Shown piece after piece: positions 40,426-48,503 of a stretch of 64,000 bases of DNA; the first letter of the stretch is position 1, and each line of letters opens with the position of its first letter. A program made the translations under genes and the position numbers. The stretch is from an uncultured Eubacteriales bacterium (GTDB taxonomy: Bacteria; Bacillota; Clostridia; Oscillospirales; Acutalibacteraceae), in assembly GCA_934692675.1 (NCBI GenBank), contig CAKUUD010000002.1, forward strand, positions 1-64,000, written 5' to 3'. The notes beneath the pieces are model-generated. The model worked only from the letters and a program-made list of their open reading frames with translations, did no database searches and was not told where the DNA came from.

Positions 40426-41100
40426 TTATATTTTTTTTACCATTTTTCCGTTATTTTTTAGAATTGTACTTTCTTCAATAACGCCCCTTACCATCGAAGT
40501 GGGGTAGACAGTTGAATTTCGTCCTATTATCGTGCCCGGATTAAGCACGGCGTTGCACCCGATTTCAACGTAGTCCCCGAGTATCGCTCCGAATTTTTTT
40601 AAATCGGTTTGTATTTTTTCGTCACTCAGTTTAACAGCGACCAAAGATTTATCGGATTTGACATTTGAAGTTATCGATCCTGCGCCCATATGAGATTTGT
40701 AGCCCAAAATAGAATCTCCTACGTAATTAAAGTGCGGCACCTGAACGTTGTCAAATAAAATTACATTTTTTAATTCCGTCGAGTTTCCAACCACGCAGTT
40801 TTTTCCGATTATAGCGCTTCCTCTTATGAATGAGCAGTGACGGATTTGAGCGTTTTCCTGAATTATTGTGGGACCATCTATATGAGCCGAAGGAAAAACG
40901 GTGGCTTTTTTTGATATCCATACATTTTCTGCTATTTCATCGTATTCTTCTTTAGGAAGGGTAGGTCCAACCTCTTTAATAAAATCTTTTATCAAAGAAA
41001 GTGCCTCCCAAGGGTAATTTATTTTTTCAAAAATTTTTTCTGCAATAGTATGGGATGTATCCAAAAAATTTTTATAATTAAGTTGTATTAATTTTTCCAT
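40426..41100 (-). CDS. Left-handed beta-helix acyltransferase-like protein (GlmU C-domain-like)
   Basis: The 224-residue protein has hexapeptide repeats (for example ENAQIRHCSFIRGSAIIGKN and VGNSTELKNVILFDNVQVP). The segment HFNYVGDSILG resembles the acetyl-transfer site of GlmU (His-x-x-Tyr-x-Gly-Asp). There is no N-terminal nucleotidyltransferase domain; instead about 70 residues of helix precede the helix repeats. Similar stand-alone proteins are annotated as UDP-N-acetylglucosamine pyrophosphorylase-related in clostridia. Substrate unknown. No good ribosome site is seen before ATG 41100. It lies downstream of the two-component genes on the same strand. Confidence 0.8.
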   Translation of the reverse strand: MEKLIQLNYKNFLDTSHTIAEKIFEKINYPWEALSLIKDFIKEVGPTLPKEEYDEIAENVWISKKATVFPSAHIDGPTIIQENAQIRHCSFIRGSAIIGKNCVVGNSTELKNVILFDNVQVPHFNYVGDSILGYKSHMGAGSITSNVKSDKSLVAVKLSDEKIQTDLKKFGAILGDYVEIGCNAVLNPGTIIGRNSTVYPTSMVRGVIEESTILKNNGKMVKKI

Positions 41101-41152
41101 AAATATATAAGCGGACTATCAAGCCCGCACTCTCCTTCGTTATTAATAAAAT

Positions 41153-41839
41153 TTATAAATTGTATTCCGGGAAACAAACAGTGAATTCTGTTCCTTCTCC
41201 TATTTTACTTTTAACATCTATGCTTCCGCCATATTCTTCTGCAAAATTTTTGGCTATGGAAAGCCCGAGACCTGAACCAGGAATGCTTAAATTTTTAGCG
41301 GATGCAGACCTATAATTTTTTGCAAATATTTTATCTAATTCGTTTTCGGCAATGCCCATTCCTGTGTCCTTAATTTTGATATTTACTTTATCATTTTTTT
41401 GAACAACATTTATATATACTTTGCCTTGCTCTTTATTATACTTAATAGCATTCTCCAGAATGTTTGTTATTATTCTGGAAATTTTACTTTCAGGAATAGA
41501 AACATAAATATCATTAGAATCTACATTAAAGATAACTTCTACATTTTTTTTGGATGCAAGAGGGGAGAGAGCCTTAACGTATTTGTTTATTTGTATGTTA
41601 ACGTTACACTTATTTATGCCTTGAGAATACTTACATTTATCAGAAGATATTAAGAGCTCTTCTACTAAATCCAAAAGCCTTTGAGATTCAGAATATATTA
41701 TATCCAAGAATTCATTTTGAGATTTTTGATTATATGTACCTTTTTTTAACAACTCAACAAATCCCATAATGGATGTTATGGGTATCTTTAAGTCATGTAT
41801 AGTATTTTTTAGTTCATTTTGATAATTATTATTTTCCAT
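41153..41839 (-). CDS. Soluble sensor histidine kinase
   Basis: Histidine kinase reduced to its catalytic core, 228 residues. The HisKA phosphoacceptor is His15 in IHDLKIPITSIMGF. The HATPase has N box NILENAIKYN, G1 DTGMGI and G2 GSGLGLSIAKNF. No membrane helix or sensory domain precedes it, so the input must be cytoplasmic or supplied by a partner. It follows the response regulator gene on the same transcript, separated by a stem-loop. GAGGTATT provides the ribosome site. Confidence 0.92.
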   Translation of the reverse strand: MENNNYQNELKNTIHDLKIPITSIMGFVELLKKGTYNQKSQNEFLDIIYSESQRLLDLVEELLISSDKCKYSQGINKCNVNIQINKYVKALSPLASKKNVEVIFNVDSNDIYVSIPESKISRIITNILENAIKYNKEQGKVYINVVQKNDKVNIKIKDTGMGIAENELDKIFAKNYRSASAKNLSIPGSGLGLSIAKNFAEEYGGSIDVKSKIGEGTEFTVCFPEYNL

Positions 41840-41851
41840 TTTAATACCTCA

Positions 41852-41875
41852 GGCAACACAAATTTCTGCGTTGCC
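41852..41875 (-). other. Intercistronic stem-loop between response regulator and kinase
   Basis: Nine-pair stem (41852-41860 with 41867-41875, one G-U) and a 6-nt loop. On the minus-strand transcript its 3' end abuts the kinase ribosome site (GAGGTATT). No T-run follows on that strand, so it may tune kinase translation or mRNA processing rather than terminate. Confidence 0.5.
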
Positions 41876-41902
41876 TTTTCTTTCTTCGTTTTTATTCAGA
41901 TT

Positions 41903-42625
41903 TTAAATTTCATCTTCGGAAGCAAATCTGTATCCAACTCCACGAACGGTAAGAATGTATTTTGGATTTTCAGATTCATCTTCTATCTTTTGACGAAGAT
42001 ATCTAATATGAACATCAACTGTTCTTGCATCTCCGCAAAACTCTACGTCCCATACTTTTTCCATTAATTGGTCTCTGTTTAAAACGCGTCCCTTGCTCAG
42101 CATGAGTGATGTAAGCAAATCAAATTCTTTCATTGTTAAATCAATAGGTTTGTTGTTTTTACTTACAGTGCGTCTTGCCAAGTTTACAGTTATTTCTCCG
42201 CAAGTAATAATGTCGTTGCTTGGATTCACAATATTTGAATATTCTTTTCTGCGAATTAAAGCTTTAACTCTTGCACATAATTCTTTCAAACTAAACGGCT
42301 TGGTCACATAATCGTCTGCTCCCATTTCTAATCCCAAAACGCAATCTACTTCGTCGTTTCTGGCTGTAAGAAGAATTATAGGCACAGTTTTTGTATCTTT
42401 GTCTAGTTTAAGTCTTCCGCATATGCTTAAACCATCCGGAGCAGGCATTACCCAATCTAAAACTATAACGTCCGGTAAACGTCTTTGAACCGCTTTAAGT
42501 AATTCTTCACCACCGGCGAATTCCTGGGTTTCAAAACCATATTCACGAAGTGCCAATGAAGCCAATTTCCTTATATTAGGTTCATCATCCACAACATATA
42601 TTAGACTACGTTTATCTTCTGACAT
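41903..42625 (-). CDS. OmpR/PhoB-family response regulator
   Basis: DNA-binding response regulator, 240 residues. The receiver has acidic pair DDEPN near 13-14, phosphoacceptor Asp57 in VIVLDWVMPAPDGL, Thr/Lys sites in LLTARND and VTKPFSL. The C-terminal winged helix includes LTMKEFDLLTSLMLSKGRVL and RTVDVHIRYLRQKIED. It is upstream of its soluble kinase and probably shares its promoter at 42740-42768. The regulon is unknown. Confidence 0.95.
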   Translation of the reverse strand: MSEDKRSLIYVVDDEPNIRKLASLALREYGFETQEFAGGEELLKAVQRRLPDVIVLDWVMPAPDGLSICGRLKLDKDTKTVPIILLTARNDEVDCVLGLEMGADDYVTKPFSLKELCARVKALIRRKEYSNIVNPSNDIITCGEITVNLARRTVSKNNKPIDLTMKEFDLLTSLMLSKGRVLNRDQLMEKVWDVEFCGDARTVDVHIRYLRQKIEDESENPKYILTVRGVGYRFASEDEI

Positions 42626-42739
42626 AACTTAACACACTCTCCTAACTAAAAAGTCAACATAATGGATTAAACCAAAATTAAAAACTTATTAAAATGCGGA
42701 TTTTTTTAATAAAGCCATAACTCCTTTTAATCTATATGT

Positions 42740-42768
42740 ATTATAATACAAAAAGAAAATAAAAACAA
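42740..42768 (-). promoter_or_regulatory. Candidate promoter of the two-component operon
   Basis: On the minus strand TTGTTT (42763-42768), 17-nt spacer, TATAAT (42740-42745). The predicted untranslated leader is about 105 nt. Confidence 0.55.
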
Positions 42769-43033
42769 ATACTTTTAAAAAATTTGTCATTGATAAGATT
42801 AATTTTTAATATTTGAACTATATAATGTATATGGATTGTCTAAAATTATGCAGCTCATCTAAAAAAACATATTCTTATCTTTTTCGATTTTCAAAATTTC
42901 AATATTTTAAAATTATTAATTGAAAGTTTGAATAATATATAAATTTGATATTTTACAGTATAGCATCATTTTTTTAAAATTAATAGGGTATTTTGCATAA
43001 TAATTTTAAGAAAAAATTTATCATATTTTTCTA

Positions 43034-43062
43034 TTGACAAACGTAAATATATGTAGTAGAAT
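43034..43062 (+). promoter_or_regulatory. Promoter of tRNA-fMet
   Basis: Consensus TTGACA (43034-43039), 17-nt spacer, TAGAAT (43057-43062), ending about 30 nt before the mature tRNA 5' end. Confidence 0.85.
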
Positions 43063-43093
43063 AAATAACGTACCCAAGATAAAAGGAAAATAC

Positions 43094-43170
<77 letters not shown>

Positions 43171-43175
43171 AATAT

Positions 43176-43197
43176 ACCTCAGTCGTTAGGCTGGGGT
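43176..43197 (+). terminator. Terminator of tRNA-fMet
   Basis: ACCTCAG/CTGGGGT stem (43176-43182, 43191-43197, one G-U pair), followed by GTTTTTTATT. Confidence 0.85.
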
Positions 43198-43229
43198 GTT
43201 TTTTATTGAATTATTAAAATTTTAACGAA

Positions 43230-43267
43230 AAAAGAGTAGATAAGCTTTTGACTTAATCTACTCTTTT
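43230..43267 (-). terminator. Terminator after the DUF4352 lipoprotein gene
   Basis: Twelve-base-pair stem AAAAGAGTAGAT/ATCTACTCTTTT (43230-43241, 43256-43267), 14-nt loop. The minus strand continues into TTTCGT. Confidence 0.75.
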
Positions 43268-43278
43268 CTATATATAGA

Positions 43279-43833
43279 TTATAATTTTATTTCTACGTGA
43301 TCATCCGACCATAGGGAAGGAGTGTAGATCAATTTTAGATTGTCATCATTTTTAGGCACCTCAAAAGATATTGAGCCTGATAAATTTCCTCCTTTTGCTA
43401 TTTTTGTGCTTGTTAGTGGATCTTTTAATATATAATTTGCGTCATGGTAAACTCCGTTGCTATCAAGTATCTTAAATTCATAAGAGGCTACATCTATAGA
43501 ACTATCTGTGTTGTTTTTTATTGAAAGATCTATTTTGACATATTGATTATCTGTGTCCGGCTTTAAAAATTGATTTCCACTTTCATAATTTTTCTTTACT
43601 GTTTTTACAGTAAGTTCTTCGCCCTTAATATCTATAGTTTCGCCGACTTGGTGTTCAACTGATTTATTTGAGTCTTCGCTTGCGCTTGAATTTGTATCAG
43701 AACTTGAACTCGAAGCAGAGCTATCGGTATTGCTGCTGGAAGATTTTGAACTCGTGCTCGAACTGCTGCTGTCGCATCCTACTAAATTTAATGATATTCC
43801 TGCTGCTATTAACATTAATAAATATTTTTTCAT
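43279..43833 (-). CDS. DUF4352 lipoprotein
   Basis: Lipoprotein of 184 residues with signal peptide and lipobox LVGC (Cys20). A Ser-rich flexible linker follows (about residues 21-58), then a beta-sandwich resembling DUF4352 (GETIDIKGEELTVKTVKK, YVKIDLSIKNNTDSSID). Such proteins are surface-exposed immunoglobulin-like folds of unclear role. SD GAAGGAGG lies within the end of the upstream membrane-protein gene, which it overlaps by 4 nt (ATGA). Confidence 0.88.
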   Translation of the reverse strand: MKKYLLMLIAAGISLNLVGCDSSSSSTSSKSSSSNTDSSASSSSSDTNSSASEDSNKSVEHQVGETIDIKGEELTVKTVKKNYESGNQFLKPDTDNQYVKIDLSIKNNTDSSIDVASYEFKILDSNGVYHDANYILKDPLTSTKIAKGGNLSGSISFEVPKNDDNLKLIYTPSLWSDDHVEIKL

Positions 43834-44267
43834 AATTTTGTTCCTCCTTCAAATTGCTTTTTTAATTTTTCAAATTTGAATTTTTTTGTTTTAGCATTTT
43901 GCGTTATGAACCCTATAATTCCGAGTATAAATAATGGGGCGTTGTATACTATAAATATCTCTGCGTTAAATCCAAAAATCACCATACTATAGATAGAGCC
44001 GTCTAAAATCAACCATGTTACGAACGGAGCCACAAGATACAATAGTGCGCCTATTAGCGCTGCCCAGCTTATTTTGAAAGCAAATGAAATCCATTCTAAA
44101 AATATCCCGATGCCTATCGCGAACATATAAAGTATATAGGCGTTTTTTATGGTCTCACTTAGACTTAGTACGGGCAGTATTGCTGAAAGATTATAAAAAA
44201 TATAAACCAAATATGCTGTTGATAGTAAGTTGCAAATCAACAATGTTGTGCTTCGTTTTTTAAACAC
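43830..44267 (-). CDS. Small integral membrane protein of unknown function
   Basis: 145 residues with four hydrophobic helices (about 8-30, 40-62, 67-90, 102-125) and a basic C-terminal tail. No family recognised. GTG 44267 is the start, 7 nt after AAGGAGG. It is translationally coupled to the lipoprotein and divergent from the XRE regulator at 44425, which may control it. Confidence 0.78.
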   Translation of the reverse strand: MFKKRSTTLLICNLLSTAYLVYIFYNLSAILPVLSLSETIKNAYILYMFAIGIGIFLEWISFAFKISWAALIGALLYLVAPFVTWLILDGSIYSMVIFGFNAEIFIVYNAPLFILGIIGFITQNAKTKKFKFEKLKKQFEGGTKL

Positions 44268-44362
44268 CGCTCATCCTCCTTGTTATTTATTTTTTATGTA
44301 AATTTCCTCCTTTCTTGGCAATATTAATATTGTTAAACATACTATAGTTTATATAGCACAAA

Positions 44363-44413
44363 ATAATTATAGTACTTTGAATAGTAATTGTCAAATATTT
44401 ATAATAATTATAG
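44363..44413. promoter_or_regulatory. Repeated ATAATTATAG elements between divergent genes
   Basis: ATAATTATAG occurs at 44363-44372 and 44404-44413 in direct orientation. A related ACTATAGT lies at 44341-44348 and another at the beginning of the regulator coding region. They are candidate binding sites for the adjacent XRE protein. Confidence 0.35.
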
Positions 44414-44424
44414 GTGATTTTATT

Positions 44425-44757
44425 ATGAATAACTATAGTGTCGGAAAGAGAATACGTGAATTAAGAATAAGAAAGTGTTTATCCCAGGAGCAGATTGCTC
44501 TTAGAGCAGAAATTACCACGGCTTACCTTGGGCAGATAGAAAGAGGAGAAAAAAACCCGACAGTAAAATCTGTCGAACAAATTTCTAATGCGCTAGGGAT
44601 TTCGTTATCCGAATTATTTAGCAATCAAGGCGACCCAATCGCAAACGTAGATGGAACAATGGAGAATATTATTTTTGAAATGCAAGACCTTTCTATAAAA
44701 GAACGAAAAGAAATGCTCGATATCATTAGAAATATCATTAAATTTAAAAAAGAATAA
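44425..44757 (+). CDS. XRE-family transcriptional regulator
   Basis: HTH_3 regulator of 110 residues from ATG 44425, preceded by AGGTGA; an upstream in-frame extension runs into the operator-like region and is rejected. The helix-turn-helix covers VGKRIRELRIRKCLSQEQIA and AEITTAYLGQIERGEKNP. A short helical C-terminus follows (MENIIFEMQDLSIKERKEML). It likely represses itself and/or the divergent membrane protein-lipoprotein pair. Confidence 0.93.
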   Translation: MNNYSVGKRIRELRIRKCLSQEQIALRAEITTAYLGQIERGEKNPTVKSVEQISNALGISLSELFSNQGDPIANVDGTMENIIFEMQDLSIKERKEMLDIIRNIIKFKKE

Positions 44758-44783
44758 AAAATTGAACATATATGTAAAAATTA

Positions 44784-44811
44784 AGAGCAGCCGAGTTACA
44801 TCGGTTGCTCT
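44784..44811. terminator. Terminator between the XRE gene and the convergent secreted-protein gene
   Basis: Eleven-pair stem (44784-44794 with 44801-44811, one G-U), 6-nt loop, followed by TTGGTTT. It overlaps the stop codon of the minus-strand gene. Confidence 0.75.
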
Positions 44812-45254
44812 TTGGTTTCGTATAGGGATTCGTTTTGCTCTAAATTAAAATGACAATCTTTAATTAGAAAGTCGCTAATGAAATAATTCAACCTATTACT
44901 TTCTCTCAGCGCATTAATTAAAAATTTTAAATAAGGATTTTCGAAAGGAACTAATTTCGTAATGTGAATGTCATCGGCGTGCTCCTTGGTGGTGACTATA
45001 ACATGATTGTTAACGCGCACTAATCCCACTTGAGAAAAATGTTCTTCATCGCTAAAATATATCCGATTAAAATTGATATCAGCTAATAAATTGGCTAAAT
45101 CGCGAAAGGTTATTGCAGAGGAATTATACCAAAATTTCATAGGAAGTAAATATTGATTGTCAATATGATTTGAATATGGATTTAATCCATTTAGATTTAC
45201 GTTAAAAATTATTAAAAATAATATTAAAAATATTCTTTTGAAAATCTTGAACAC
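44796..45254 (-). CDS. Small secreted or membrane-anchored protein of unknown function
   Basis: GTG 45254 is the best start, placed 10 nt after AAGGAG; it gives 152 residues. The first 25 residues form a signal or anchor (FKIFKRIFLILFLIIF). The remainder is soluble and mixed alpha/beta, with segments FRDLANLLADINFNRIYFSD and HVIVTTKEHADDIHITKLVP. No family is recognised. A longer frame to 45335 exists but ignores the ribosome site. Confidence 0.6.
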   Translation of the reverse strand: MFKIFKRIFLILFLIIFNVNLNGLNPYSNHIDNQYLLPMKFWYNSSAITFRDLANLLADINFNRIYFSDEEHFSQVGLVRVNNHVIVTTKEHADDIHITKLVPFENPYLKFLINALRESNRLNYFISDFLIKDCHFNLEQNESLYETKEQPM

Positions 45255-45513
45255 TTTAAAAAAACTCCTTAAAACAGCACTATATCTACATTTTAACCCA
45301 TGTTTAGATATTTTACAAGTAGAAAGCAAAAACACAATTTGAAAAAATAGAGATAATATCTACAAAATAAAAGTCGAAAATTTTAAAACTGGAAGATAAT
45401 TGGGATATATTGGTAAAATTTACCTGCTTTTTTAAAGATTATTTGAATCTCTTGTGTCTAAGTGGAATATATTTCCAATTTTTTAATTCTCGAATCCTGT
45501 CGAATTTCTTTCC
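45255..45513. other. Intergenic region, no gene recognised
   Basis: Upstream region shared by the minus-strand secreted-protein gene and the plus-strand DUF6514 gene. Apart from the ribosome site at its left edge and the promoter beginning at 45514, I see no conserved element in it. Confidence 0.4.
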
Positions 45514-45542
45514 TTGCAAATAATCTGGAAATTTTTTACACT
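45514..45542 (+). promoter_or_regulatory. Promoter of the DUF6514 gene with palindromic -10
   Basis: TTGCAA (45514-45519), 17-nt spacer, TACACT (45537-45542). The -10 is the left arm of TACACT-ATG-AGTGTA (45537-45551), reminiscent of the ylxM promoter. Confidence 0.55.
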
Positions 45543-45570
45543 ATGAGTGTACAACGATGAGGTGATAAAA

Positions 45571-45852
45571 ATGGCTACACAAAGTGTTTATGTAAATGAA
45601 TTAAGTTCTATGGACAGTAAAAAGATCGAGTACAAAATAACTACTTGTGAAAAAGACAATTGTGAACAGTATGGAATCCAAGTCATAACTGATGCAAAAG
45701 ACTACCACGAAGAAGATACTGTTAACGCAATTTCACCGGACAAAAATTTTGTTGAAGAAATAATTACATATCTTTACCAAAATTCCATCGACACAATTCA
45801 TTTCAAAGATGTACTAGAAGATTACATCTTGCAAAGCGAAAAAGTTGACTAA
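45571..45852 (+). CDS. DUF6514 family protein
   Basis: Acidic 93-residue protein typical of the small clostridial DUF6514 group, with YGIQVITDAKDYHEEDTVNA and a C-terminal FVEEIITYLYQNSIDTIHFK followed by DVLEDYI. Function unknown. ATG 45571 follows GAGGTGATAAAA; an in-frame start at 45547 precedes that site and is rejected. It is monocistronic with its own promoter and terminator. Confidence 0.8.
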   Translation: MATQSVYVNELSSMDSKKIEYKITTCEKDNCEQYGIQVITDAKDYHEEDTVNAISPDKNFVEEIITYLYQNSIDTIHFKDVLEDYILQSEKVD

Positions 45853-45865
45853 CTTTAAGCTAAAC

Positions 45866-45889
45866 CGCCTTTGGATTATTCCAAGGGCG
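45866..45889 (+). terminator. Terminator after the DUF6514 gene
   Basis: Nine-pair stem CGCCTTTGG/CCAAGGGCG (45866-45874, 45881-45889, one G-U), followed by ATTTTTTATAT. Confidence 0.88.
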
Positions 45890-45912
45890 ATTTTTTATAT
45901 GCAATTATAAAA

Positions 45913-45941
45913 TTGACTATTACGAAAAATCACAGTATAGT
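45913..45941 (+). promoter_or_regulatory. Promoter of fumC-malic enzyme-luxS
   Basis: TTGACT (45913-45918), 17-nt spacer, TATAGT (45936-45941), about 30 nt before the fumC ATG. Confidence 0.7.
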
Positions 45942-45973
45942 TATATTTAGTATAAGAAAAGGAAATTGAAAAT

Positions 45974-47338
45974 ATGAAATTTAAAACAGAATCAGACTCA
46001 CTCGGAAAAATAAAAGTTCCTATCGATAAATTTTGGGGAGCGCAAACTCAAAGAAGCTTAGAAAATTTTAAAATAAGTTCCGAAAAAATCCCTTTGGAAA
46101 TTATTTATTCTCTGGCACATATAAAAAAGGCTTGCGCGGAAGCAAATTTATACTTTAATAAACTTGATGAAGAAAGATGCAAGCTTATCACAGATGCAGC
46201 AGATAAAATAATAAATGGGGAATATGATAATAGTTTTCCGTTGTCTGTTTGGCAAACAGGAAGCGGAACCCAGAGTAATATGAATGTTAACGAGGTTATT
46301 TCAAATTTATGTAAGCTTAAAAATTCTGAAATTAAAATTCACCCAAACGACCACGTTAATATGTCGCAAAGCTCCAACGATACTTTTCCTACTGCTATGA
46401 GAATTGCTGCAATTATTTATATTGAAAATAAATTATTACCATCCCTCGATAAATTAATTTTCTCTTTCAAAATTCTGGAATCAAATAATCAAGGAATAAT
46501 AAAAATAGGCAGAACTCATTTGCAAGATGCGGTTCCCATAGGATTTTGGCAAGAAATTAGCGGTTGGAGAGCTTCGATTGAAACCTCGCGCGATATGATA
46601 AAATCAAATATGGAATTTTTAAGACATGTTGCTCTTGGTGCGACGGCAGTAGGCACGGGGCTAAATTCTCCCAAAAATTTTGATAAAATTGTCTGTGAAA
46701 TTCTTTCTAAAAACCTTAAAACTACTATAGTACCTGATAAAAATAAATTTCACGCTCTTACAACTTTGGATGCTTTTGTGGCTGCCCATGGAGCGCTCAA
46801 ATCTTTGGCTGCAAATCTCATGAAGATAGCCAATGACATTCGATGGTTGTCAAGCGGCCCTCGATGCGGTCTGGGAGAAATAAAAATTCCCCAAAATGAG
46901 CCCGGTAGCTCAATAATGCCGGGTAAAGTTAATCCAACGCAATGTGAATCCATTACTATGATAGCGGTACAGGTAATCGGAAACGACACTGCGATAGGCA
47001 TGGCGGCTTCTCAGGGCAATTTTGAACTTAATGTTTTTTTGCCCGTGTGCATACATAATTTCATGACTTCTCTCAAAATTTTAAATGATGGAGTGCTTTC
47101 TTTTGAGGAGAAATGTATCCGAGGAATAGTCCCCGTTAAAGAAAAAATGTTCGAAAATTTAGAAAAATCTCTTATGTTGGTTACGGCTTTAAATTCCAAA
47201 ATAGGCTATGAAAATTCGGCTAAAGTAGCGAAAAAAGCGTATGAAGAAAATACATCAGTAAAAGAGGCCGTGCTTAATCTTGGATTCATGGAAAGTTCCG
47301 AGATAGATGAGATTTTGAATCCCGGTAAAATGGTTTGA
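45974..47338 (+). CDS. fumC: Class II fumarate hydratase
   Basis: Interconverts fumarate and malate, 454 residues, oxygen-stable class II. Visible: WGAQTQRSLENFKI, QTGSGTQSNMNVNEVI, HPNDHVNMSQSSNDTFPTAM, RTHLQDAVP and the superfamily signature GSSIMPGKVNPTQCE. It is followed 18 nt later by malic enzyme, consistent with fumarate-malate-pyruvate conversion in an organism that appears to lack other TCA genes here. Confidence 0.97.
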   Translation: MKFKTESDSLGKIKVPIDKFWGAQTQRSLENFKISSEKIPLEIIYSLAHIKKACAEANLYFNKLDEERCKLITDAADKIINGEYDNSFPLSVWQTGSGTQSNMNVNEVISNLCKLKNSEIKIHPNDHVNMSQSSNDTFPTAMRIAAIIYIENKLLPSLDKLIFSFKILESNNQGIIKIGRTHLQDAVPIGFWQEISGWRASIETSRDMIKSNMEFLRHVALGATAVGTGLNSPKNFDKIVCEILSKNLKTTIVPDKNKFHALTTLDAFVAAHGALKSLAANLMKIANDIRWLSSGPRCGLGEIKIPQNEPGSSIMPGKVNPTQCESITMIAVQVIGNDTAIGMAASQGNFELNVFLPVCIHNFMTSLKILNDGVLSFEEKCIRGIVPVKEKMFENLEKSLMLVTALNSKIGYENSAKVAKKAYEENTSVKEAVLNLGFMESSEIDEILNPGKMV

Positions 47339-47356
47339 TTATTTAGGAGGAAATAT

Positions 47357-48493
47357 ATGGAAAATACAGATGCTTTAAAACTTCATGAAAAACTACATGG
47401 AAAAATAGAAGTTGTTTCGAGATGCAACATTAAAACTAAGGAAGATTTGGCCTTGGTTTATACCCCTGGAGTGGCTAAAGCTTGCGAAAAAATAAAAGAA
47501 GATTATTCTGAGTCTTTTAACTTAACAAGGCGCTCGAATCTTGTGGCTGTCATCACGGACGGCAGTGCAGTACTTGGCCTTGGAAATATCGGTCCTGCCG
47601 CTGCGATGCCTGTTATGGAAGGAAAGTGCGCTCTTTTTAAAGAATTTGGCGATGTTGACGCTTTTCCGATTTGCATAGATTCCAATGACACCGAAGAAAT
47701 TATAAAAACTATTCACTTAATATCTAAAAGTTTTGGCGGAATAAATTTAGAAGATATATCTGCGCCAAGATGCTTTGAAATAGAGCGCCGTCTGCAGGAA
47801 ATATGCGATATACCTGTCTTTCACGATGACCAACACGGAACCGCTATTGTTGTGGCAGCAGCTCTCATAAATGCCGTCAAATATGCAAATAAAACCATGG
47901 GAAAATTAAAAATAGTAATAAACGGAGCCGGAGCTGCCGGGATAGCAATTGCAAAATTGTTGTTGTTCATGAATTTTGGAGATATAATTCTTTGCGACAT
48001 AAACGGAATTTTGGATTTACAGGACGCTAATTTAAATGACGAGCAAAAGTATATGTGTTCCGTTACTAATAAAAGTGGAAAAAAAGGAAAACTTATCGAT
48101 GCTTTAAAAGACGCTGATGTTTTAATAGGTGTTTCTCGTGGGAATGTAGTGAGCAAAGAAATGATTTCAAAAATGAATTGTCCTATCGTATTTGCTATGG
48201 CCAATCCGACTCCTGAAATATATCCTGATGATGCTTATGAAGCCGGTGCTGTTATATGTGGGACAGGAAGATCGGACTATAAAAATCAAATAAACAATGT
48301 ACTGGTTTTTCCGGGGATTTTTAAAGGCGCTTTAAAACATAATATAAAGATTATAACCGAAGAAATGATGAAAAAAGCAGCCTTTGCCATCTCTGACATG
48401 GTAACCGAAGACCAATTAACCGAAGGAATAGTTGTGCCCGATGTTTTAAATAAAGGAGTTGCGGATAAAATTGCTGAAGAAATTGCAAAATGA
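47357..48493 (+). CDS. NAD(P)-dependent malic enzyme
   Basis: Oxidative decarboxylation of malate to pyruvate, 378 residues (short bacterial form without a phosphotransacetylase extension). Malic domain: VYTPGVAKACEKI, VITDGSAVLGLGNIGPAAAM, PVMEGKCALFKEFGDVDAFP. Metal site: DISAPRCFEIERRL and HDDQHGTA. The Rossmann domain has INGAGAAGIAIAKLL. Cofactor preference is not determinable from sequence here. AGGAGGAAAT precedes the start. luxS begins 10 nt after its stop. Confidence 0.95.
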   Translation: MENTDALKLHEKLHGKIEVVSRCNIKTKEDLALVYTPGVAKACEKIKEDYSESFNLTRRSNLVAVITDGSAVLGLGNIGPAAAMPVMEGKCALFKEFGDVDAFPICIDSNDTEEIIKTIHLISKSFGGINLEDISAPRCFEIERRLQEICDIPVFHDDQHGTAIVVAAALINAVKYANKTMGKLKIVINGAGAAGIAIAKLLLFMNFGDIILCDINGILDLQDANLNDEQKYMCSVTNKSGKKGKLIDALKDADVLIGVSRGNVVSKEMISKMNCPIVFAMANPTPEIYPDDAYEAGAVICGTGRSDYKNQINNVLVFPGIFKGALKHNIKIITEEMMKKAAFAISDMVTEDQLTEGIVVPDVLNKGVADKIAEEIAK

Positions 48494-48503
48494 AAATTCC
48501 GAA

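Larger units (their letters stand above)
42626..43093. other. Intergenic region holding two opposite promoters
   Basis: The left part is the leader of the response regulator gene (promoter 42740-42768, minus), and the right end carries the tRNA-fMet promoter (43034-43062, plus). A 9-codon minus-strand frame (start at 42719) begins only 2 nt after AAAGGAG and is not credible as an annotated gene. I see nothing else in it. Confidence 0.5.

Noticed and set aside
42693..42719. Nine-codon minus-strand frame in the two-component leader
   Set aside because: The AAAGGAG site is only 2 nt from its ATG, so initiation is improbable.
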